Positions 62,201 to 63,433 of a stretch of 64,000 bases of DNA are shown here, in pieces. Position 1 is the stretch's first letter; every line of letters begins with the position of its first letter. Under the pieces are notes generated by a model. That model had not been told where the DNA came from. It worked only from the letters and a program-made list of their open reading frames with translations, and did not search any database. A program made the position numbers and the translations under genes. Source of the stretch: Lineus longissimus (taxonomy: Eukaryota > Nemertea > Pilidiophora > Heteronemertea > Lineidae); assembly GCF_910592395.1 (NCBI RefSeq), contig NC_088315.1, positions 15,795,808 through 15,859,807 of the forward strand, in the 5' to 3' direction.

Positions 62201-63433
62201 GGCTGGGGTCGTAGTTGACCAGCTTTAGTTGACATTGTGATAGAATTATATTCTGTCTGGGATAGAATATTGGCTAATTGTGGGAACCACAGAATTGCAA
62301 AAGGTCGAAACAGGACAATCAAACGAAGCAAAGAGCCTTGAAATTTGAAACGGACTGAGACCCTAAGAATAAACCAGTGTTGTACAACACAGCTATCCAT
62401 TGGTAGGAGTGATCTGGTCACATTCCTGAGTTCATATATGTACCTTTCGCCTTGTTCGCCAGAACAAGATGAAAACACTTTTCCGGCAGTTCTAACATGA
62501 AAAGAAGACAAAACCTGTCAAGACTGTTTCCAGAACTGCCAAATTTAGATGAAGGATCAAATATCTGCATTACCAAAGAGAAAATTGAATTGTAAGCCCT
62601 AAACGACCATTTCACTGGCACCGCGCTTAGTGTTCACTCTGCTTTCTGACGGTTATTCCAAATTGGACCCTCCTTCTTTTTGATTGTCGTAATAATTAAC
62701 AGAATTGCTATCAGGAATATTCCTTGCGCTATGTGATTGGATTTTAAAGTGTATTTTCACTCTGAATTATCTTTCTAGGTCTGTCGTAACATCAACCGCA
62801 TCAAGAAGTGCATGGAGACTGGGAAGACAGTGGTCCTGCTGAATCTCGAGTCGCTGTATGAGTCATTGTACGATGCTCTCAATCAGTATTACGTCCACAT
62901 GGGAGGCGAGAGATATGTTGATCTCGGACTTGGGACCCATCGCGTCAAGTGTAGGGTACACAAAAGCTTCAGGTTAGTTAAAGGCGTACGCTGCTCGTTG
63001 AAAATTTTGCGAAAATACATACTAAATACACATTTCAACATTGCCGTTGTGTAGACTGATATACAAATACTATGAATACCAAGTTTAAACAAATTTGCAT
63101 TCATAATAACCGCACTTATTGTGTGGATTTCTATTTAATTGGACCACAAGTAGTTACAAAGTCGACCTAATAAAGGAGACCGATTCAAAGCATGGTCCAT
63201 TCTCTAGCAGACAACAATATCAATGTGATAACTTTCAGACTGATAGTGGTTGCCGAGAAGGAGGTTGTGTATAAAGAATTCCCGATTCCTCTGATTAACC
63301 GCCTTGAGAAACATGTGCTCTCCATGACGACCATGCTGACTGAGAAACAGATTATGGTGATGCGGAGAGTTGGGAAATGGGCAAAGGACTATGTGACGCC
63401 TAAACTCCCTCTTCAAATGCATCAGCCTAGAAG
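12084..63433 (+). CDS. RNF213: RNF213-like giant AAA+ E3 ubiquitin ligase, internal part (41 exons)
   Basis: Forty-one exons bounded by AG...GT sites read one continuous protein of about 2,515 residues. Every junction keeps phase: the first exon starts at codon position 3 and the last ends at position 2. Many segments are recognisable as RNF213: ERSFP-type linker (exon 14), SSRAGVGKS (exon 18), [17 protein letters not shown] and FFDEANT (exons 27-28), [11 protein letters not shown] (34), [11 protein letters not shown] (35), [14 protein letters not shown] (36), [19 protein letters not shown] (40) and [12 protein letters not shown] (41). In vertebrates RNF213 is a cytosolic ring-less six-AAA motor and ubiquitin ligase that targets lipopolysaccharide, lipid droplets and intracellular microbes. 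The start codon and first exons lie to the left. The RZ finger, RING and C-terminus lie to the right. No stop or frameshift breaks the exons, so the gene is probably active. Paralogues are common in marine invertebrates, so this may not be the one-to-one orthologue. Confidence 0.93.
12418..12646 (+). other. Intron 1, left part
   Basis: AT-rich intron with no recognisable feature up to the TTAA (12643-12646) that borders the Kolobok-like element. Confidence 0.6.
12948..13252 (+). pseudogene. THAP zinc-finger domain relic
   Basis: It starts [12 protein letters not shown] (the C-x4-C pair) and continues in another frame after an indel near 13010-13030 with [26 protein letters not shown] (the C-x2-H pair) and LKTAVPTMS, the last resembling the AVPT motif that closes THAP domains. 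THAP binds DNA and is used by animal transposases and their host descendants. The frameshift and the stop at 13250-13252 leave only the domain. Confidence 0.8.
13428..13799 (-). pseudogene. P2RX7 C-terminal-like (cysteine-rich) protein relic
   Basis: It starts at 13799 ([17 protein letters not shown]), an acidic serine-rich lead common in invertebrate proteins of this type, then has an in-frame TAG, then a part with [20 protein letters not shown] and [11 protein letters not shown]. The Cys pattern and wording recall the zinc-binding domain shared with the P2X7 receptor tail, which in invertebrates often occurs alone and in transposons. At least one expected Cys is changed. Convergent with the THAP relic. 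Confidence 0.55.
14311..14409 (+). CDS. RNF213: RNF213-like exon 2
   Basis: The acceptor is TTTCTATTCCAG and the donor GAG-GTGAGC. It has 99 bases, phase 0 to 0. The peptide ([23 protein letters not shown]) is amphipathic and helical. Confidence 0.82.
14410..14985 (+). other. Intron 2, nothing recognised
   Basis: AT-rich intron sequence with no repeat or gene that I can name. A TTAAAGGGACAATATAGG segment near 14670 resembles the start of TTAA-type MITEs, but no matching end was found. Confidence 0.5.
14986..15090 (+). CDS. RNF213: RNF213-like exon 3
   Basis: The acceptor is TTTTTCTCTTCCAG and the donor TTG-GTATGT. It has 105 bases, phase 0 to 0. It reads [16 protein letters not shown] then [11 protein letters not shown]. 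Confidence 0.83.
15655..16370. repeat. Large imperfect inverted repeat around a 90-bp hairpin
   Basis: The outer arms (about 15655-15728 and 16290-16370) are imperfect complements (GACTGGAATGG against CCATTCCAGTCC). The core at 15963-16052 and 16061-16150 forms arms of 90 bp with an 8-base loop TTGGTGAT and only two mismatches. It is probably a non-autonomous foldback or MITE inside intron 3. No gene is seen in it. Confidence 0.8.
16541..16733 (+). CDS. RNF213: RNF213-like exon 4
   Basis: The acceptor is TTATTATTTTCAG and the donor AATG-GTATGC. It ends after one base of a codon. It includes [15 protein letters not shown] and [18 protein letters not shown]. Confidence 0.85.
16734..17779 (+). 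other. Intron 4, nothing recognised
   Basis: About 1 kb of AT-rich intron. No repeats shared with other parts of the window were noticed. Confidence 0.5.
17780..18178 (+). CDS. RNF213: RNF213-like exon 5
   Basis: The peptide [19 protein letters not shown], then [16 protein letters not shown], belongs to the helical N-terminal arm. The start at 17780 (after TGATGGGAG) is chosen because it alone among nearby AGs keeps phase with exon 4. The AG at 17804-17805 has the wrong phase. The donor is CTGTG-GTAAGT. Confidence 0.8.
18254..18496 (-). mobile_element. tRNA-derived SINE (type 1)
   Basis: On the minus strand the head shows box A (TAGCGCAGTGG) and box B (GGTTCGACTCC) at tRNA spacing. An unrelated body follows, ending in GCGCTTTATTATTATTATT. 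It is not a tRNA gene: the acceptor stem does not pair and the body continues beyond. Confidence 0.82.
18560..19610 (+). repeat. Satellite-like repeat with GGCCACTAGGGGGC and AGGTCA pairs
   Basis: Diverged units of roughly 240-300 bp repeat the segments TTGGCCACTAGGGGGCG, CAGCTTGCTGA, GGGGACATAAT and AAGGTCACAGAGGTCAA. The last is a direct repeat of AGGTCA spaced by three bases (18764-18778, near 19204; degraded near 19446). A relative lies at 48260-49190. No coding. Confidence 0.75.
19690..20345 (+). repeat. Tandem repeat with CCATCTTGGA / GGCGGCC boxes
   Basis: About five diverged units of roughly 130 bp carry ATCCAATATGGC, GGCGGCCATCTTGGA and CTGTAACTGCAGAACGAGTC. It is related to the array at 39360-40110. 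No coding. Confidence 0.7.
20782..21377 (+). CDS. RNF213: RNF213-like exon 6
   Basis: The acceptor is TTTCCTGTTTGTAG and the donor ATGTG-GTGAGT. Long exon (596 bases) of helical repeats: [47 protein letters not shown]. It joins exon 5 with one plus two bases of a Val codon. Confidence 0.9.
21378..22098 (+). other. Intron 6, nothing recognised
   Basis: Ordinary intron sequence. It has ACATGTACATGTATG near 21478 and no element boundaries that I can see. Confidence 0.5.
22099..22252 (+). CDS. RNF213: RNF213-like exon 7
   Basis: A short 154-base exon lying opposite a longer spurious frame. The acceptor is TTCTTCTTGATTCAAG and the donor GGAG-GTGATC. It reads [19 protein letters not shown] then [11 protein letters not shown], an RNF213-like segment, and fits phase with both neighbours. 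Confidence 0.85.
22385..22690 (-). mobile_element. tRNA-derived SINE (type 2), copy 1
   Basis: The minus strand starts near 22690 with GAGCCTAGTGGTTAACA (box A region) and GGGTTTGATCTC (box B region). The body carries GTGTCTATGCCAGGGCAAGT. The same family, on the plus strand, is at 56695-56925. Confidence 0.78.
22835..23052 (+). CDS. RNF213: RNF213-like exon 8
   Basis: The acceptor is GACTTTTTTTCAG and the donor AAGTTG-GTAAGA. It reads [19 protein letters not shown] and [15 protein letters not shown], well in line with the RNF213 family. Confidence 0.92.
23217..23248. repeat. TCTG microsatellite
   Basis: About eight tandem TCTG/GTCT units. Confidence 0.9.
24591..25340 (+). mobile_element. 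Non-autonomous inverted-repeat element with CAACATTTT repeats
   Basis: The left end GTGTACACTAGTAAAAT is mirrored at about 25308-25332 (ATTTTACTAGTGTACAC). The inside repeats CAACATTTT/ACAACAT many times and has another GTGTACACTAGCAAC at 24682. The CAGGG start recalls hAT ends, but no 8-bp target duplication is evident. Confidence 0.65.
25956..26096 (+). CDS. RNF213: RNF213-like exon 9
   Basis: It reads [20 protein letters not shown] then [12 protein letters not shown], strongly RNF213-like. The acceptor TTGTTCTTTTTAG gives a start at 25956. An AG at 25966-25967 would remove four codons and also keeps phase. The pyrimidine tract lies at the very end of the intron-8 repeat element. The donor is CAAG-GTTAGT. 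Confidence 0.88.
26649..26822 (+). CDS. RNF213: RNF213-like exon 10
   Basis: The acceptor is TATTCTTTTCCAG and the donor AGAG-GTAGGT. It has 174 bases, phase 0. It reads [14 protein letters not shown] and [17 protein letters not shown], a recognisable family segment. Confidence 0.93.
27242..27842 (+). CDS. RNF213: RNF213-like exon 11
   Basis: The acceptor is TTTCTTGTTGCAG and the donor CAAGT-GTGAGT. This 601-base exon has an all-helical part ([34 protein letters not shown]) and an acidic stretch ([17 protein letters not shown]). Confidence 0.92.
28091..28268 (+). CDS. RNF213: RNF213-like exon 12
   Basis: The acceptor is GTTTTAATTTCAG and the donor TAAAAA-GTAAGC. Acidic low-complexity linker ([18 protein letters not shown]) then [12 protein letters not shown]. 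Phase fits both sides. Confidence 0.88.
28829..28950 (+). CDS. RNF213: RNF213-like exon 13
   Basis: The acceptor is TAATAATTTCAG and the donor AGAG-GTAAGC. It reads [13 protein letters not shown] and [14 protein letters not shown]. It must splice over the 12.3-kb intron 13 to 41262, and the phase agrees. Confidence 0.9.
28951..30059 (+). other. Intron 13, left part
   Basis: About 1.1 kb with no element I can name. A BEL/Pao LTR would be expected here if the element to the right were whole, but I cannot define one. Confidence 0.5.
30078..30296 (-). pseudogene. BEL/Pao polyprotein C-terminal domain
   Basis: The segment reads [32 protein letters not shown] and RPIVRLCPL, the domain that follows integrase in BEL/Pao elements. 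It is out of frame with the integrase piece at 30410-30620. Confidence 0.82.
30410..30624 (-). pseudogene. BEL/Pao integrase, C-terminal half (after the insertion)
   Basis: It reads [20 protein letters not shown] (the area holding the last catalytic Glu of integrases) and [14 protein letters not shown]. It continues the integrase half that ends at 34932-35163. The two share the duplicated target ACTTTATCC. Confidence 0.85.
30616..30624. repeat. 9-bp target duplication, left copy
   Basis: ACTTTATCC directly before GGGTGTC, and again at 34932-34940 directly after GACACCC. It lies inside the BEL/Pao integrase codons. Confidence 0.9.
30677..31372 (+). repeat. 49-bp tandem array, left arm of foldback element
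   Basis: About 14 units, each with CTATAAAACGAAGATCC and CTATAAAAGGAAGACCC. Units differ by single bases (GATGTCAA or AATGTCAA; five or six C). On the plus strand every unit has two TATAAAA boxes pointing into the element. Confidence 0.93.
31440..32317 (+). other. Foldback interior left of the cargo gene
   Basis: No protein is recognised. A G run lies at 31634-31647. If the cargo gene has a further exon after 32318 it would be here on the minus strand, but I could not identify one. Confidence 0.5.
32318..32803 (-). CDS. Cysteine-protease-like C-terminal part of cargo gene
   Basis: This 161-codon frame overlaps the end of the kinase frame by 22 bases and is shifted against it. It continues the same protein in sense: [20 protein letters not shown] carries a D-T-H (residues 108-110) that would pair with the N-A-C cysteine at the end of the kinase frame to form a papain-like or tegument-type deubiquitinase active site. 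That match is by motif only. The stop is part of GGGTAAGTC, which also reads as a good splice donor, so one more exon is possible. The frameshift near 32805-32820 is in a run of A, G and C and may be real or a sequence error. Confidence 0.6.
   Translation of the reverse strand: MPYVPLLAVKYINITLEVINDIREHDRTYDTLEAMVVMKKAGLLPPSLEIFEETPSGSPANSDRGVEELEKGLLFGSTQSDSECYWVYTCVPYSFLIGFRRDCFFVVDTHPQADGNGVLAVFGESGMLERKEIVRNVCGWIVDRVGEAGKNHGQSLSRIDG
32782..34056 (-). CDS. Intronless protein kinase with protease-like tail, foldback cargo
   Basis: The 424-codon frame starts at ATG 34056. The kinase domain (about 30-345) has a complete set of motifs: glycine loop [10 protein letters not shown] (34-43), VVVKK (Lys 61 or 62), HRDIKPAN (164-171), TDFGES (203-208) and MAPEIL (235-240). 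An active Ser/Thr-type kinase is therefore likely. After it comes [12 protein letters not shown], with Cys 399 in the context of a cysteine-protease nucleophile. The frame then ends at TYLY and the protease continues in the next frame (32318-32803). There are no introns, unlike the host gene. It lies entirely within a foldback element, downstream of its right-arm TATAAAA array in the same orientation. Substrate unknown. Confidence 0.85.
   Translation of the reverse strand: MAFKLPKLNVSGKQKCETFFKKFKWADLSVVEEIGQGAYGTVFRAKCTGNTVSYDNPVVVKKVHGDTVNVERNFLKECRLLNDMSHRNVTSFIAMCEMPFAIMSEYECFDFAPFGIDKSVNNLSQWLCVIDSLDDINPLLNLFTLVGSDAISGLAYLHGKGVAHRDIKPANILISNKNYSSLEPSSKRFMEAYEFSPLLCKLTDFGESRSDIVQTNTVMNAGATTNVQRGSLPLMAPEILVEELRGTNASLEDLKKMDIWAMGMTLYTLINPDQPYPFSLESKEENMRGQDLYKNLVASKLRVGHRPRPSPKFEFLQRTKLANLYRIYKQFTLQDPYARPSAETLKQAFFIVDDVEFMSLGVSQATPQENHDRIIASALTRGENVALGTTPANDGTNACTFLALGIASDVQKKGPESVCHTYLY
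34057..34450 (-). promoter_or_regulatory. Region between right array and kinase start
   Basis: This 394-bp stretch should be the leader or promoter-proximal part of the cargo gene. No TATA box is visible here, whereas many lie just upstream in the array. Confidence 0.35.
34489..34880 (-). repeat. 49-bp tandem array, right arm of foldback element
   Basis: About eight units are the reverse complement of the left-arm units. On the minus strand each has two TATAAAA boxes, pointing at the kinase start. Confidence 0.93.
34932..35163 (-). pseudogene. BEL/Pao integrase core, N-terminal half (before the insertion)
   Basis: It reads [17 protein letters not shown] and [16 protein letters not shown], the second carrying the catalytic Asp of the DDE core. 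It stops at the foldback insertion (GIKW codons) and continues at 30410-30624. Confidence 0.88.
35238..35699 (-). pseudogene. BEL/Pao integrase zinc-binding region
   Basis: It reads [19 protein letters not shown] (His-x3-His type) and CAACERKK (Cys-x2-Cys), the integrase N-terminal zinc domain. It is separated by a frameshift from the core to its left. Confidence 0.85.
35716..35997 (-). pseudogene. BEL/Pao linker between RNase H and integrase
   Basis: It has the [14 protein letters not shown] motif usual between the RNase H and integrase of BEL/Pao. It is in another frame than its neighbours. Confidence 0.75.
35998..36777 (-). pseudogene. BEL/Pao RT C-terminus and RNase H
   Basis: A 259-codon stretch with [40 protein letters not shown] (RNase H Asp), [10 protein letters not shown] (Glu) and [12 protein letters not shown] (Asp). 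It is the typical Pao peptidase/RNase H region. Confidence 0.88.
36656..37144 (-). pseudogene. BEL/Pao reverse transcriptase, palm region
   Basis: It reads [23 protein letters not shown] and the catalytic YMDDSLDS. The preceding RT part (fingers, first Asp) appears deleted or scrambled between about 37145 and 37330, so the enzyme is incomplete. Confidence 0.85.
37330..38520 (-). pseudogene. BEL/Pao zinc knuckles and aspartic protease
   Basis: It has [13 protein letters not shown] and [15 protein letters not shown] type knuckles, then a protease with [12 protein letters not shown] (the DxA/S active-site motif, Asp-Asp-Ala-Ser), then the linker with [11 protein letters not shown]. It ends at a stop at the N-terminus of RT (VAIPWKGQL). 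Confidence 0.85.
38521..39026 (-). pseudogene. BEL/Pao gag region (DUF1759), 5'-truncated
   Basis: It reads [32 protein letters not shown] and [11 protein letters not shown], the DUF1759 core. The first part of the domain is missing at 39030. A frameshift near 38520 parts it from the knuckles. Confidence 0.82.
39050..39157 (+). repeat. Fragment of the AGGTCA-pair satellite
   Basis: It contains AAGGTCAAAGAGGTCAAAT (two AGGTCA spaced by three) and GGCACGTAGCTATTGACC, related to 48260-49190. Confidence 0.7.
39160..40960 (+). mobile_element. Tc1/mariner-type MITE split by a 1.6-kb insertion
   Basis: 39160-39285 equals the left two thirds, and 40911-40960 the right third, of the MITE at 11165-11342. 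TA flanks both ends (39158-39159, 40961-40962). The insertion lies within the CCTTA/TTTGAGAGG segment. Confidence 0.85.
39286..40910 (+). repeat. Insertion with GGGGGCATTATG starts and tandem CCGCCATCTTAG units
   Basis: It begins ATGCCGCCGCCATAGTGG with GGGGGCATTATG. A second start-like segment GGGGCATTATGTTTTC is near 40385. Between them are about five units of roughly 140 bp (39360-40110) with AATCCAATATGGCCGCC, GAAGAACTAGAGGTC, AGACTTCAAACTTTTG and GGTTCCCTATTGATTTT. A shorter related array follows at 40490-40800. No coding. Confidence 0.75.
41262..41336 (+). CDS. RNF213: RNF213-like exon 14
   Basis: The acceptor is ATGTTTTGTTTTCAG and the donor GAGG-GTAGGT. It reads [20 protein letters not shown], a very recognisable RNF213 stretch, just after the 12.3-kb intron. 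Confidence 0.94.
41535..41647 (+). CDS. RNF213: RNF213-like exon 15
   Basis: The acceptor is TTGTACCATTTCAG and the donor AGAG-GTTAGC. It reads [15 protein letters not shown] and [14 protein letters not shown], which matches the family. Confidence 0.95.
41690..41890 (-). mobile_element. Degraded tRNA-like SINE
   Basis: The minus strand has GGGTTCGAATCAC (box B) followed by AACCGCTGTGTCCTTTGAG and CAAGACACTTCC, a body motif common in invertebrate SINEs. Box A is unclear. Confidence 0.45.
41953..42088 (+). CDS. RNF213: RNF213-like exon 16
   Basis: The acceptor is TTATTTTATGTAG and the donor ACAG-GTAGAT. It reads [20 protein letters not shown] then [19 protein letters not shown], in line with RNF213. 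Confidence 0.95.
42424..44088 (+). repeat. Interspersed repeat copy B
   Basis: It equals copy A (4193-4370 plus 10931-11868) without the DIRS element and without the TA MITE, but with its own 754-bp insertion (42865-43618). It starts near TGGTCCAGGGACCATATG and ends GACGGACACCACGA, then GGTGAGCAAAA. It lies directly before the acceptor of exon 17. Confidence 0.87.
42865..43618 (+). mobile_element. 754-bp inverted-repeat transposon in repeat copy B
   Basis: The ends CATTACCAGCTATTGCGGGC and GCCTGCCATAGCTGGTAATG are inverted repeats. Copy A has no insertion at this place (TTTTCAAGATGGCC at 11395-11408). Target duplication is at most one or two bases. No coding. Confidence 0.8.
44105..44294 (+). 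CDS. RNF213: RNF213-like exon 17
   Basis: The acceptor is GATTTCATTTCCAG and the donor GAGAA-GTAATT. It reads [20 protein letters not shown], then [17 protein letters not shown]. Confidence 0.94.
44629..44845 (+). CDS. RNF213: RNF213-like exon 18, first Walker A in window
   Basis: The acceptor is TTTTTTCTTGTAG and the donor GAT-GTGAGT. It holds [16 protein letters not shown], a P-loop that by position should belong to AAA module 2, and [20 protein letters not shown]. It ends HIDIGHD. Confidence 0.95.
44846..45973 (+). other. Intron 18
   Basis: Mostly unremarkable. TTAACCCTTTCGCTGTGGC at 45597-45615 is a piggyBac-MITE-like left end (compare 58369 and 53672). No matching right end was found. 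Confidence 0.5.
45974..46123 (+). CDS. RNF213: RNF213-like exon 19
   Basis: The acceptor is GATTCATTCCAG and the donor CAACT-GTAAGT. It reads [20 protein letters not shown] and [13 protein letters not shown]. Confidence 0.95.
46425..46536 (+). CDS. RNF213: RNF213-like exon 20
   Basis: The acceptor is TTGCCTTTCTTAAG and the donor TGAAG-GTAGGC. It reads [19 protein letters not shown]. Confidence 0.93.
46752..46893 (+). CDS. RNF213: RNF213-like exon 21
   Basis: The acceptor is CTGTTTCTTTTAG and the donor TTAGA-GTATGC. It reads [19 protein letters not shown], then FLWLELLL. It joins exon 22 within a codon. Confidence 0.92.
46894..47265 (+). other. Intron 21, nothing recognised
   Basis: Ordinary intron. 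Confidence 0.5.
47266..47440 (+). CDS. RNF213: RNF213-like exon 22
   Basis: The acceptor is CTTTCTTCCTTCAG and the donor CGAAG-GTAGGT. It reads [20 protein letters not shown] and [17 protein letters not shown], close to the family. Confidence 0.96.
47441..48124 (+). other. Intron 22, nothing recognised
   Basis: A minus-strand frame at 47720-48028 has no recognisable content. Confidence 0.5.
48125..48184 (+). CDS. RNF213: RNF213-like exon 23 (60 bases)
   Basis: A very short exon, [20 protein letters not shown], with acceptor CATTCCGACAG and donor CACAG-GTAAGA. DFAT follows the mobile helix of exon 22 as in relatives. Confidence 0.92.
48260..49190 (+). repeat. Satellite-like repeat, three units of about 300 bp, with AGGTCA pairs
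   Basis: Units repeat GGCACGTTTCTTAAC, TTTGGTAC, CTTGGCCACCAGGGGGCC, AAGGATACATCACATATC, and AAGGTCACAGAGGTCAAAT. The AGGTCA-N3-AGGTCA pair is intact at 48535-48549 and 48835-48849 and decayed near 49114. Related to 18560-19610. Confidence 0.8.
49539..49621 (+). CDS. RNF213: RNF213-like exon 24
   Basis: The acceptor is TGCAACTTTCAG and the donor CAAG-GTTAGT. An acidic run ([14 protein letters not shown]) precedes LLALRRRWE, the lead-in to the AAA3 module. Confidence 0.93.
50089..50286 (+). CDS. RNF213: RNF213-like exon 25
   Basis: The acceptor is TTCACCTTTTAG and the donor GGAAG-GTAGGT. It reads [20 protein letters not shown] and [20 protein letters not shown]. Confidence 0.96.
50645..50767 (+). 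CDS. RNF213: RNF213-like exon 26
   Basis: The acceptor is CATCACTTTCAG and the donor TTTAG-GTATGT. It reads [20 protein letters not shown], then [18 protein letters not shown]. Confidence 0.96.
51075..51195 (+). CDS. RNF213: RNF213-like exon 27, Walker A of AAA3
   Basis: The acceptor is TTGGTATATAG and the donor GAAG-GTAACT. It reads [20 protein letters not shown], a full P-loop (GETGCGKT) with the Lys and Thr that bind ATP. Confidence 0.97.
51303..51541 (+). CDS. RNF213: RNF213-like exon 28, Walker B of AAA3
   Basis: The acceptor is GCTTGATTCTTCAG and the donor GAAA-GTATGT. It reads [37 protein letters not shown] (Walker B with Asp-Glu) and [11 protein letters not shown] (sensor 1 Asn). 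Confidence 0.97.
51542..53060 (+). other. Intron 28, left part
   Basis: No gene. There is a short palindrome AGCCCCCCTCTTAGGAGGGGCT (split at its centre) at 52261-52282 and a direct repeat TCAGACCAGTTGTA near 52403 and 52429. Confidence 0.5.
53076..53290. repeat. Three G-run/C-run hairpins with quadruplex potential
   Basis: Three related motifs, about 65-80 bp apart: GGGGGGGTTTGGGGGGAGC with CCCCCC, GGGGGGTTTGGGGGGTG with CCCCCC, and GGGGGGTTCGGGGGAGC with CCCCCG. Each can fold as a hairpin or with its neighbours as a G-quadruplex. Confidence 0.75.
53676..54121. mobile_element. piggyBac-like MITE, TTAA target
   Basis: TTAA at 53672-53675 and 54122-54125. Ends CCCTTTCTGTGAGTG and CAGCACTGAAAGG are imperfect inverted repeats. 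The inside holds CAAGATGGCCGCC and no gene. Confidence 0.72.
54259..54341 (+). CDS. RNF213: RNF213-like exon 29
   Basis: The acceptor is ACGCTTTTTTCAG and the donor CTAG-GTAAGT. It reads [18 protein letters not shown] and TADKLG. Confidence 0.96.
54712..54851 (+). CDS. RNF213: RNF213-like exon 30
   Basis: The acceptor is TGTTATTTTCCAG and the donor GGAC-GTGAGT. It reads [36 protein letters not shown] and IRQIVQRY, highly conserved. Confidence 0.97.
54852..55509 (+). other. Intron 30, nothing recognised
   Basis: Ordinary AT-rich intron. Confidence 0.5.
55510..55596 (+). CDS. RNF213: RNF213-like exon 31
   Basis: The acceptor is CTTTTTGTTTCAG and the donor AAAAG-GTTTGT. It reads [20 protein letters not shown]. 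Confidence 0.95.
55597..56215 (+). other. Intron 31, nothing recognised
   Basis: Ordinary intron. Confidence 0.5.
56216..56329 (+). CDS. RNF213: RNF213-like exon 32
   Basis: The acceptor is CTATTGTGTTTCAG and the donor AGAG-GTAAAT. It reads [18 protein letters not shown] then WFYEHIELL. Confidence 0.96.
56695..56925 (+). mobile_element. tRNA-derived SINE (type 2), copy 2
   Basis: Box A TAGCCTAGTGG and box B GGGTTTGATTCT, then GATGAACTAGCCTGGCTTTC and, near the end, GTGTCTATGCCAGGGCAAG. Same family as the minus-strand copy at 22385-22690. Confidence 0.78.
56975..57147 (+). CDS. RNF213: RNF213-like exon 33
   Basis: The acceptor is CTTCCCTCTTCAG and the donor AATAG-GTATGG. It reads [20 protein letters not shown] and VLEEINR. 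Confidence 0.96.
57148..57692 (+). other. Intron 33, nothing recognised
   Basis: Ordinary intron. Confidence 0.5.
57693..57918 (+). CDS. RNF213: RNF213-like exon 34, Walker A of AAA4
   Basis: The acceptor is ATTTTATTTACAG and the donor AACAG-GTGAGA. It reads [20 protein letters not shown] and [20 protein letters not shown]. The P-loop is the Ser-rich type normal for this module. Confidence 0.97.
58373..58599. mobile_element. piggyBac-like MITE, TTAA target
   Basis: A 227-bp element with TTAA at 58369-58372 and 58600-58603 and ends GCCTTTCGCTGC and GCGCAGCGAAAGGG (inverted). No coding. Confidence 0.78.
58891..59061 (+). CDS. RNF213: RNF213-like exon 35, Walker B of AAA4
   Basis: The acceptor is ATGTCTCCTCCAG and the donor AAAG-GTGAGT. 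It reads [20 protein letters not shown] and [20 protein letters not shown] with the Walker B Asp-Glu. Confidence 0.97.
59451..59626 (+). CDS. RNF213: RNF213-like exon 36
   Basis: The acceptor is GTCCTATTTTAG and the donor GCAGA-GTAAGT. It reads [20 protein letters not shown] then EEELIRSAE, with the sensor 1 Asn and a conserved Arg. Confidence 0.97.
59635..60091. mobile_element. Inverted-repeat MITE placed right behind a splice donor
   Basis: The ends TTACACATGCAACTTTTT and AAAAAGTTGCATGTGTAA are perfect inverted repeats. The arms repeat GAAAC/GTTTC motifs. It starts eight bases after the end of exon 36, leaving just the donor GTAAGTTA. No coding. Confidence 0.8.
60212..60391 (+). CDS. RNF213: RNF213-like exon 37
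   Basis: The acceptor is TTGTCTATAACAG and the donor TACAG-GTAAAT. It reads [16 protein letters not shown] then EFFGLRDFY. Confidence 0.95.
60392..61439 (+). other. Intron 37, nothing recognised
   Basis: About 1 kb of intron. No element ends were noticed. Confidence 0.5.
61440..61599 (+). CDS. RNF213: RNF213-like exon 38
   Basis: The acceptor is TTTTTTTTGTCTCAG and the donor TAGG-GTAAGT. It reads [12 protein letters not shown] and [12 protein letters not shown] longer frame over the same place is spurious beyond 61599. Confidence 0.94.
61871..62071 (+). CDS. RNF213: RNF213-like exon 39
   Basis: The acceptor is TTCTGCGAATGTAG and the donor TCAG-GTTTGT. It reads [20 protein letters not shown] then [16 protein letters not shown]. 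Confidence 0.96.
62072..62778 (+). other. Intron 39, nothing recognised
   Basis: Ordinary intron. Confidence 0.5.
62779..62972 (+). CDS. RNF213: RNF213-like exon 40
   Basis: The acceptor is ATTATCTTTCTAG and the donor TTCAG-GTTAGT. It reads [40 protein letters not shown] and [14 protein letters not shown], near-identical to vertebrate RNF213. Confidence 0.97.
63239..63433 (+). CDS. RNF213: RNF213-like exon 41, last in window
   Basis: The acceptor is GTGATAACTTTCAG and the donor AGAAG-GTGAGT. It reads [20 protein letters not shown] then LEKHVLSM. It ends after two bases of a codon, so the gene continues to the right. Confidence 0.95.
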
